This document shows, piece by piece, positions 9,552 to 15,897 of a DNA stretch of 64,000 bases. Under the pieces are notes generated by a model. The model was not told the DNA's origin, ran no database searches, and saw only the letters and a program-made list of their open reading frames with translations. Position 1 is the stretch's first letter; the number at the start of each line of letters is the position of its first letter. A program made the position numbers and the translations under genes. Origin of the DNA: Streptomyces sp. Edi2 (GTDB lineage Bacteria; Actinomycetota; Actinomycetes; Streptomycetales; Streptomycetaceae); NCBI RefSeq assembly GCF_040253635.1, contig NZ_JBEJGX010000001.1, positions 62,001 to 126,000 of the forward strand. The letters are read 5' to 3'.

Positions 9552-9622
9552 GTGAGCCGGCGGGAATCGAACCCGCTCTTCCCCCTCGTCGGGGGCGTGC
9601 TACCCAACAGCACCACAGCTCC
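9552..9622 (-). tRNA. tRNA-like gene, anticodon loop lacks U33
   Basis: T arm is perfect (GCGGG, loop TTCGATT, CCCGC) and the D stem is perfect (GTGC/GCAC with a GG-containing loop). The acceptor pairs GGAGCTG with CGGCTCA, mismatched at the terminal pair. The anticodon arm reads CCCCC-GACGA-GGGGG: a 5-bp stem with a 5-base loop, or a 4-bp stem with loop CGACGAG, which has G instead of U at position 33. Only four or five bases separate this arm from the T stem. The isotype cannot be called reliably. Confidence 0.6.
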
Positions 9623-9687
9623 AGAAGAAATGGGAAAGCCCCCTCCTTCCACCCGACCAACGATCAGCCGACCGGGTCCGATATAGC

Positions 9688-9743
9688 GTGTTGGTGTGTG
9701 CCTCTCAACGGGGCCGGGCCTCTGGAGGGGCACACACCAACAC
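9688..9743. repeat. 15-bp inverted repeat between tRNA-like genes
   Basis: Perfect 15-bp arms (GTGTTGGTGTGTGCC and its complement) at 9688-9702 and 9729-9743 enclose a 26-base GC-rich spacer. The repeat begins four bases from the 3' end of the tRNA-like gene at 9747-9820. It could be a processing hairpin or terminator for the tRNA-like transcript, or a recombination site. No U-tract follows. Confidence 0.8.
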
Positions 9744-9746
9744 TTC

Positions 9747-9820
9747 GCGATCCGAGGGGAATCGAACCCCTGACCTTCCCCCGGCGTGGAGGATGCTCTA
9801 CCTAGCTGAGCTACAGACCT
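9747..9820 (-). tRNA. tRNA-like gene, anticodon loop lacks U33
   Basis: T arm perfect (AGGGG, loop TTCGATT, CCCCT). D arm perfect (GCTC/GAGC with loop AGCTAGGTA). The acceptor pairs AGGTCTG with CGGATCG, with two wobbles and a mismatch at the terminal pair. The anticodon arm can be TCCTC-CACGCCG-GGGGA (7-base loop, A at position 33, nominal anticodon CGC) or CCTCC-ACGCC-GGGGG (5-base loop). The variable region is AGGTC. It is the most nearly normal of the three tRNA-like genes and is first after the promoter at 9884-9922. Confidence 0.65.
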
Positions 9821-9883
9821 GCCGGACACCGCGGATCGGCCGCTCCTTGCTGTCCAGCGTCAGTGAGGCCGATCAACCCCCCT

Positions 9884-9922
9884 GACGCTTAAGATATTAC
9901 ATGAGGAGTGTGTGAGCCGCAA
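9884..9922 (-). promoter_or_regulatory. TTAAGCGTC-box promoter for the tRNA-like cluster
   Basis: On the minus strand: -35 TTGCGG (9922-9917), a 17-bp spacer, -10 TAATAT (9899-9894), then the conserved box CTTAAGCGTC (9893-9884) where transcription would start. It points at the tRNA-like genes, the first of which begins at 9820. The same arrangement recurs elsewhere in the window. Confidence 0.65.
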
Positions 9923-10803
9923 CCCAAACATGCCTGCGCGAGGTACGCCAACTCAGGCAGGTCGCCTCGGCGTATGGCTGGGGAGGCACACGCTCGGCAT
10001 GAGCGGTCAGCACAGCGGCGGTCCGGCACGCACTCCAGTGCAGTCCCACGAGACACGGGGCGGCGGCCAGAGGCGGAGCCGCAGCGTCGGCCGGATCCGG
10101 CGCGAGGACAGAGAGCGCCACCGAACAACTCCAGACAACTCCCCCCACCAGCTATGACAGCAGGCCCGCAGCCAGGGGAACAGCGGCACGTCGGGGAGGA
10201 AAGGGAACCGTCCGTCCCGCATGCTGACCAGCCATACGACACAGCCCGAGCCAGAGCGAGCCCCGGCCGGCGGCCCAGGGGAGCTCGACGGCCGGGGCCT
10301 GAGCAGCCCGGAACGCGGCCAGGCAAGGCAACTGCGGGGCTGGGTACGCGTGGCGGCGCGGTGTAGCGCAAGGCCCGGCTGCCGCGAACAGCAGGAGCAC
10401 CGACGGGCCTCGATGACCTGCAGGCTTTCGTGGCAGAGGGCCGGCACAGCAACTGTCCCGGACGGAGCCGTGCCACGTCCGGCCTGGTGTGCGAGGAACG
10501 GCAGCAGGGACGCGGCACTCGCTCGCGGCTCATACTGACCGCCGGGCACGCCGACGCGCCGAGGGACAGGTATCCGGGGAAAGGTGGCCTGTAACCTCGG
10601 GCGCGGCAATACGGTGTGGATGCACCCCTGATCTACGTCACCTTCCGTCCCAGGGTGAGGCGGCTGCGGCCCTTCGCTACGTACAGGCCGTTGCGAACAC
10701 CAGCAGGACAACTCCGTCTTCCGAGTCGATATTTGCCAGTTCCACCCGCTGGCTGACGACACCGGGCACGATAGGTGTACACGCACCGAGGAGACCGCCC
10801 ATC
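9923..10803. other. gene-free stretch
   Basis: I see no supported gene over about 880 bases. The plus-strand frame beginning at 9912 overlaps the minus-strand promoter and has only a poorly spaced ribosome binding site. Confidence 0.5.
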
Positions 10804-11082
10804 ATGACCGATCAACCGGCAGAGACACCACCTGAGCCCGACACCGAGATCACCGCGAGCGTCACCGTCACCGGCAGCCAGGCTGCGCTGCTGCGTGACC
10901 TTGCCGCCGTCCTCGGCCGGACTCCTGAGGCCCTCGCCATTGAATGGGCCGCCGGGGCGCTGCGCATTCCCCCAGCCTCGGTCGGCGAGACTGTGCCCCC
11001 AGACGACTGGGGACTGTTCGATGGCCCAGCCGACCTCTCGGCTCACGCTCACGAACTCCTCCGTGAGGAGCTGGGCCGGTGA
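10804..11082 (+). CDS. probable antitoxin (VapB-like)
   Basis: 92-residue acidic protein; ATG start with GAGGAG ten bases upstream. After a Pro/Glu-rich start, residues 20-55 form a short helix-turn-helix or ribbon-helix-helix-like region (VTGSQAALLRDLAAVLGRTPEAL). The C-terminal half is acidic (PPDDWGLFDGPADLS) and ends in a helix, as in antitoxins that wrap their toxin. The stop codon overlaps the GTG of the PIN-domain gene (GTGA), which is typical of vapBC operons. The partner makes the antitoxin role likely; the DNA-binding fold is inferred. Confidence 0.75.
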   Translation: MTDQPAETPPEPDTEITASVTVTGSQAALLRDLAAVLGRTPEALAIEWAAGALRIPPASVGETVPPDDWGLFDGPADLSAHAHELLREELGR

Positions 11083-11546
11083 CCGATGCGCCACCGCCTA
11101 TCGCCGTTGTTGATACCTGCGTGTGGCTCGCCGCCTACAACCGGAAGGACCACCATCACCAAGCCGCGGTCACAGCACTCGCCGCCCCGCGCATCCTGAT
11201 CACATCCCCGCTCGTCCTGGACGAACTCGACCACCTGCTCACCGGCCGTGCCGGCGAACACATCGCGGTTGAGGCCGTCACCCGAATCGGCGCCCTCGCA
11301 CGTACGGGATCCCTCCAAATCCCCGCTGTCGACGGCCGACTGCTCGGCGAGGCTGAGGATTTGATGCGCGCATACTTGGGCCATCGGCTTGGGCTCACCG
11401 ACTGCGTCAACGCCGCTCTGACGTGGAGACTGAACCGACCCACCATCCTGACCATGGACCACCACTACACGGATGTACTCGCCCCCCGTACACGCAGTGA
11501 ACGGCGACTCGAAGCCCTCCCTGGCCCAATCCACACCCCGCGCTAG
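11079..11546 (+). CDS. PIN-domain ribonuclease toxin (VapC-like)
   Basis: 155-residue PIN-domain protein. It opens with the hallmark VVDTCVWLAAYN, in which the first acidic residue is Asp12. It then has the conserved Glu in PLVLDELDHLL, the Asp in LGLTDCVNAA and the final Asp in TILTMDHHY, so the four metal-binding acids of an active PIN nuclease are present. VapC toxins cleave tRNA or rRNA and are neutralised by the upstream antitoxin. The GTG start overlaps the antitoxin stop, so translation is coupled. Such pairs stabilise plasmids; whether this one does so here is inference. Confidence 0.88.
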   Translation: MTDAPPPIAVVDTCVWLAAYNRKDHHHQAAVTALAAPRILITSPLVLDELDHLLTGRAGEHIAVEAVTRIGALARTGSLQIPAVDGRLLGEAEDLMRAYLGHRLGLTDCVNAALTWRLNRPTILTMDHHYTDVLAPRTRSERRLEALPGPIHTPR

Positions 11547-11642
11547 CCGCCTGAACAGCGGAAACAAACGGATCGAGCCCGCAGTCTGGACTGCTAGCCG
11601 TGGTTGCGCCCCTGCAACCATTCTGCGCTGCGTCCTGTGTGT

Positions 11643-12551
11643 TCAGACGGTCAGCTGGGTGTCTTGCTGGCCAGCCGCTGGCAGGCTGATCTGCTGTCCT
11701 GCTGGGCCTGCGACGATGCTCAGATCCCTCCAGTCGTCAGGATCCGCCCCGGCCGGCCAGCCGAGGTCTGCGTAGGGAACCGGCTCCCGCTGGCCGCGCA
11801 CGCGCATGAACGTCACTCGCTCCATGACGCGCCCACGCGCCGTACCGCGGCCATCGCCCTCGAGGCGCACCAGCAAGTCGTAGCCGAACGGAGAGTCCAG
11901 CGGTGCCACCAGGACCCCGCCGGGGCGCAGCTGGTCCAGCCACGCCTGCGGGATGCGGCGCACTGAGGCGGTAGCCACGATGCGGTCGTACGGCCCACCG
12001 GCCGAATAGCCGAGTTCACCATCGCCCGCGATGACGACGGGATGAATCCCCAGTGCGGCGAGCCGTTCCTTGGCCCTGGCAGCCAGCTCAGCGTCGATCT
12101 CGATCGTCGCCACTCCCGCGGCGCCGACGCGGTGGGCGAGCAGCGCTGTCGTGTATCCGGTGCCCGTCCCGATCTCCAGCACCCGGTCGCCCGACCGCAG
12201 CGCCAGGTGCCGCAACAACTCGACGATCACTCCGGGGGCGGAGATGCTGGAGGTGAGCGCCCCCTTCGCCCGACTATTGGGAAGCACCGCCCCGTCGTCC
12301 ATCTGCGTAATCAGCGCTACCGCAGGCTCGTAGACCATCGTGAGCCAGGTCTGCGGCTGCTGTGTCCGGTCGAGCAAGGTGTGCAGGCCGTCCTCGCCCG
12401 GGGTCTGCCACCACACCTTGTCCTGCACGAAGCGCTCCCGCGGCACGCCCAGGAACGCATCACGCAGCCAATCGCACTCACCGAACCCGCGCGGGCTGCT
12501 GGCCATTTGCTCTGCGCAGCGCTGCCGCAGAATCTCCGCCGTCACCGCCAT
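11643..12551 (-). CDS. PIMT-like O-methyltransferase, candidate RiPP enzyme
   Basis: 302-residue methyltransferase homologous to protein L-isoaspartyl methyltransferases. SAM-binding motif I is VLEIGTGTGYT (residues 124-134), preceded by the conserved SSIS segment (101-104) of PIMT-like enzymes. The N-terminal part (VPRERFVQDKVWWQT, then WLTMVYEPAVALITQMDDG) matches the branch associated with ribosomal peptides (graspetides, lanthipeptides, imiditides) rather than housekeeping repair PIMTs, and the protein is longer than a repair PIMT, with a C-terminal extension. These enzymes methylate an Asp side chain, which then closes to aspartimide. The start codon lies six bases after the stop of the small peptide gene at 12558-12707, and its ribosome binding site (GAGGGG) lies inside that gene, so the two are translated together. 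Confidence 0.82.
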   Translation of the reverse strand: MAVTAEILRQRCAEQMASSPRGFGECDWLRDAFLGVPRERFVQDKVWWQTPGEDGLHTLLDRTQQPQTWLTMVYEPAVALITQMDDGAVLPNSRAKGALTSSISAPGVIVELLRHLALRSGDRVLEIGTGTGYTTALLAHRVGAAGVATIEIDAELAARAKERLAALGIHPVVIAGDGELGYSAGGPYDRIVATASVRRIPQAWLDQLRPGGVLVAPLDSPFGYDLLVRLEGDGRGTARGRVMERVTFMRVRGQREPVPYADLGWPAGADPDDWRDLSIVAGPAGQQISLPAAGQQDTQLTV

Positions 12552-12557
12552 CGCGTG

Positions 12558-12707
12558 TTACCCCTCGTCGTCCGGATCCGGATCTGGATCCGGCGGCGGC
12601 ATCTCGTTTCCTGGGTCCCCTGGAGACGAATAGTCCCCGCCGACCTGACCGTCGCCCGACTGCCGGTCGCCCCCATACCTGACAACTCCCGCCCCACGAC
12701 GCTGCAT
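12558..12707 (-). CDS. candidate precursor peptide (imiditide-like)
   Basis: 49-residue peptide starting at ATG 12707 with GGAGG four bases upstream. The N-terminal third is basic (MQRRGAGVVRYGG). The rest is Gly/Asp-rich and ends in an alternating Pro-Asp run, PPPDPDPDPDDEG. Six of its nine Asp residues lie in the last 20 residues. It has no Cys, and only scattered Ser. Stand-alone PIMT-like enzymes next to a short acidic peptide define the imiditide RiPP family, in which one Asp is converted to aspartimide. The arrangement here matches: peptide gene first, six-base gap, methyltransferase, no other tailoring enzyme. Precursor status is inferred from context and composition. Confidence 0.7.
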   Translation of the reverse strand: MQRRGAGVVRYGGDRQSGDGQVGGDYSSPGDPGNEMPPPDPDPDPDDEG

Positions 12708-13113
12708 ACAGCCTCCGTCCGACGTCTTGTACAACCCACGGTAGACAGGCGCCCCGCCCTATGGGACGGATTCGGCGACATCCGCCCAACACGGCCCGCC
12801 TGGCCGGCCTCGGGCACTCGTCGGCCTCCATGGCGCCGATGCCGTGCCGGCCGCTCACACGCGCAGTGGACCGGGAGCCGACGGCCGGGCAGCGGTACGG
12901 CCCGGAGTCCGGCGGACCACCGAGCTCGGCGCGTCGGGACGGAGAAGGTAGTCAGACGACGGTGACACTAGTGCGGCCGGAGTGGCGCGAGGGGCGGTAG
13001 CCGCGGGGCGGCGGGGCGCAGCGGCGGCCGTAGACCTGGGCCGGAGCACGGGCAGGGCGATCAGAGCCAGTCGGCGGCCTGTGTCCACAGGGCGACACAC
13101 TGAGGCTGCGTCC

Positions 13114-14340
13114 ATGATCATCAGCCCGGATTACGCGCACTCCATTTTCACGGACCTGACGCAGAGCGCCGCGGTGCCTCTGGCCCCTAACGAACTCACC
13201 CGCCTGCGAAGGTTCCAGCAGCACGGTCACGTCTTCTTCGGCGATGTCGCGCTGCGCCGCTACAAGTACAGGGGGCGTTGGGGGTATGACGAGCGGGACA
13301 TCCGCCGCGCCGGCCGGACCCTCGCGGACGTGCCCCTGGACCTGGATGACGTCGTTGAGGTGCGGTTGCCCGCCTACCGCGACGCCGGGGAACGCGATCC
13401 GGAGGACTGGTGCCGCCCCGAGTGGCGGCGCCAGCTGATGACGTGGATGTTCGACCTAGCCCTTCGCAAGCATCACGAGCGCCCTTTCGAGGAGCGGGAG
13501 GACTGGAAAGCGATCGGTGAGAGCGGGCTACCTGGCGGGCTGACATGGGAGGAATTCGTCGAGGCCAGAAACTGGAGCATCGCCGGCACCCTGCCGCTAC
13601 AACTGCTGACCTGGTCCGAGGAGAACTGGCTCCTGCCCCGGGCCTACGCGGAGCTGATGGACCGCTGGGAGCAGCGGGAGAACGAGCTGGTCGCCCTCGC
13701 CCGGATCTGCTCCTCCTGCGGGGCGCGGGGCCCGTATTGGGGCGGCTGGCGGACATCAACCAGCACGGGCTACGTCACCATGTGCCCGCCGTGCTCTGGA
13801 GCGGCCTACCGCCAATACACCGGCCATCTGAACGGCAGACCGTACGAATCGGTCCGCCAGGGCAAGACCCGGGCCGACGACTACCTGTGCCAGCTGTGCG
13901 GGGAGCGCCGGGCGTCGGTGTGGGACCACTGCCACGAACACGATCAGGTTCGCGGCCCGCTGTGCGCCAGCTGCAACACCAGCGAAGGCACGGGCTTCCC
14001 GTACAACTTCCTACAGCGGGAAGGGAGCGTGCTCTACCTCCTGGAATGCCGCGGCTGCCGCGAGCAGCGGACCCTGCCGCACCGGTACCACATAGCCGTG
14101 AGCCGGGCGCATGTCGAACAGACCGAACGGCACGGGCGCTGTAGCCGGCAGCCGTACACCCGCGAACTGGACCATGCGCACGGCGTGCACCGATACGCGC
14201 TGGAATGCAACTGGCACACGCCCGTACGTCGGTGGACGGCCAGCATCACAACGTGTGAAGCCGCGGCGCTCGTAAGGGCTTTTGTCGACACGGTCCTCAC
14301 CACTCCAGAGAGCGAACCACCTGGAACCAAAGCCGCGTAG
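13114..14340 (+). CDS. endonuclease VII-type HNH protein
   Basis: 408-residue protein; ATG start with GAGG eight bases upstream. The clear domain lies near residues 255-290: CQLCGERR, then VWDHCHEHDQVRGPLCASCN. That is the zinc-bound His-Cys signature of the recombination endonuclease VII family (PF02945), with CxxC pairs at both ends and the catalytic DHCH. A second CxxC (ICSSCGARG) near residue 200 suggests another zinc knuckle. The N-terminal 190 residues are unique, with many Trp and Arg. The family nicks DNA, often at branched structures, and is widespread in actinophages and plasmids. Role here unknown. Confidence 0.75.
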   Translation: MIISPDYAHSIFTDLTQSAAVPLAPNELTRLRRFQQHGHVFFGDVALRRYKYRGRWGYDERDIRRAGRTLADVPLDLDDVVEVRLPAYRDAGERDPEDWCRPEWRRQLMTWMFDLALRKHHERPFEEREDWKAIGESGLPGGLTWEEFVEARNWSIAGTLPLQLLTWSEENWLLPRAYAELMDRWEQRENELVALARICSSCGARGPYWGGWRTSTSTGYVTMCPPCSGAAYRQYTGHLNGRPYESVRQGKTRADDYLCQLCGERRASVWDHCHEHDQVRGPLCASCNTSEGTGFPYNFLQREGSVLYLLECRGCREQRTLPHRYHIAVSRAHVEQTERHGRCSRQPYTRELDHAHGVHRYALECNWHTPVRRWTASITTCEAAALVRAFVDTVLTTPESEPPGTKAA

Positions 14341-14604
14341 CAGCTGACGGTCGAGCCGTGGATAGTGGCAAGGTGACAGGCCCCGGCGGAGCCGACCCCT
14401 GTGGGATGGCGGCAGGCGAAGGCTTCGAGCCGCGTGTGCGGACGGCCGGAGCTCGGCGGTACCGGCGAGCGGGGCGTGGCAGGGGTGAACCGGAGCCCAG
14501 TCGGCGGCCTGGCGGCGGCTCCGCGGCGCGGTCCCCCGGCCACTCCAAGAGACCAGGGGCGGGCGGCCGCCACGGGCCCGCGCGCTGTGGGCGCGGGGGT
14601 CTGC

Positions 14605-15897
14605 CTAGTCGAGCAATTCGCTCAGCACAGCCGTGATGTCCCTGTGCGGGAACCCGACTGGCCACCAAGCGCCGCGCTTCTTACGGTAGGGGTACCAGAG
14701 GTGTCCATCGGTGCCCAGGCGCAGTTGGGCGTCGTGTCCGATCAGCGTCAGCCAGCTCTTGGTCACGCGTATTCCGGGTGCCCCTTGGCCGTCCCAGGCT
14801 TGTTTGATCTCCTCGCGTACGGCGCTCAGGTAGGCCGGATCCGGGTCCCACGGCTCGTCCAGGATCGCCAGGGCCCTGGCCCCGCCGTACTGCCATGCGC
14901 GGGCTGCCCGGGTGAGGGAGGCTGGTGTGCGGCGCCCGCCGAAGGACAACCGCGTGAGGGTCTCGGTGGGGGGTCTTGCTGCTGCGAGGCGTACGAGGTC
15001 GTCAGCGACGCTGAGGGTGACCGGGGCGAGGGGCTGCGGATGCTGGTCATGGGGCAGGAGGGCCTGGTGCAGCAAGTGGGCCGCGCGGGTGGCGGTGTCG
15101 GCGGCCATGAATTCCAGTGCGGCCACGTCCAGTCCGGGTGGGGGGTCGGCGGCGTTAGTCAGCTGAGCCACCGGGCCAGGGTGGTCGACGGCTGGTGGTG
15201 GTGCGGGCAGCGGCGGGAGCCCGGCGCGGGCGGCGGCGAAGACGTCGCGGGCGGGCACCCCGGCTGGTGGGGACGGTGTGGCGGGGGTGGTGGCCTGGGC
15301 GGCGTTGCGGCGGTGCAGCTCGGCCATGAGCTCGCTCTCGCCGCGTCCCCGCAGGAGCAGGAGGACGAAGGGATCGTGGTCGAGGAGGCGGGCGACCTGG
15401 TAGTAGAGGGCGGCGGCGTGCTTGCAGGGGTCGCCCCAGTCGGGGCAGGAGCAGCGGGGGGTCAGGTCGCGGGGTGCGGGCAGGAGGCAGACGCCGGCCT
15501 GGGCGGCGTCGTCCGTCAGGGTGGTCGGCATGTCGCGGTCCAGGAGGGCGGCGAGGTGTCCGGCGCGGGCTGCGGTGGCGTCGATCAGCAGGTCCCATTC
15601 GGTGGACGTCAGTTGGGGGACGTCCATGGAGGTGCGATAGGGGGCGGGCTGGCTGCCCTGGACGCGTGCGGTGGCGCGGCCGGGGGTGACGGTGATCTCG
15701 CCGACGTTGCCCGCGCGGGCGTAGGTGCGTCCGCGGGCGAGGCGTCCGGTCGCCGAGCGGACTGGACCTTCCAGAGCGTCGACCCAGGCGTTGCCCCACC
15801 AGGTCTCGGCGAAGGAGCGACGGCCGCGAGCGGTGGGCAGTGGCGGGAAGACCCGCCGGCGGTCGCGGTCGTGCCCGGAGGCTGGTGCCTGGTTCAT
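14605..15897 (-). CDS. SWIM zinc-finger protein
   Basis: 430-residue protein. The SWIM motif CSCPDWGDPCKHAAAL lies near residue 145 and is intact (CxCx6CxH). SWIM domains bind zinc and pair with DNA or protein. The N-terminus (RRSFAETWWGNAWVDAL, then RLARGRTYARAGNVGEITV) is the usual start of the actinobacterial SWIM proteins encoded beside SNF2 helicases. The middle is Pro/Ala-rich and the C-terminal 170 residues are helical. The ATG overlaps the helicase stop (ATGA), so the two are made from one transcript and probably act together on DNA. Confidence 0.88.
   Translation of the reverse strand: MNQAPASGHDRDRRRVFPPLPTARGRRSFAETWWGNAWVDALEGPVRSATGRLARGRTYARAGNVGEITVTPGRATARVQGSQPAPYRTSMDVPQLTSTEWDLLIDATAARAGHLAALLDRDMPTTLTDDAAQAGVCLLPAPRDLTPRCSCPDWGDPCKHAAALYYQVARLLDHDPFVLLLLRGRGESELMAELHRRNAAQATTPATPSPPAGVPARDVFAAARAGLPPLPAPPPAVDHPGPVAQLTNAADPPPGLDVAALEFMAADTATRAAHLLHQALLPHDQHPQPLAPVTLSVADDLVRLAAARPPTETLTRLSFGGRRTPASLTRAARAWQYGGARALAILDEPWDPDPAYLSAVREEIKQAWDGQGAPGIRVTKSWLTLIGHDAQLRLGTDGHLWYPYRKKRGAWWPVGFPHRDITAVLSELLD

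Noticed and set aside
9912..10157. 81-codon frame with GAGGAG and a TTAAGCGTC box just upstream
   Set aside because: The box promoter reads in the opposite direction, toward the tRNA-like genes, and its -35 lies inside this frame. The ribosome binding site is only three bases from the start.
12478..12858. longer open frames on the minus strand over the peptide gene
   Set aside because: They are in other frames, Arg-rich and without ribosome binding sites. The 49-codon frame has GGAGG and couples to the methyltransferase.
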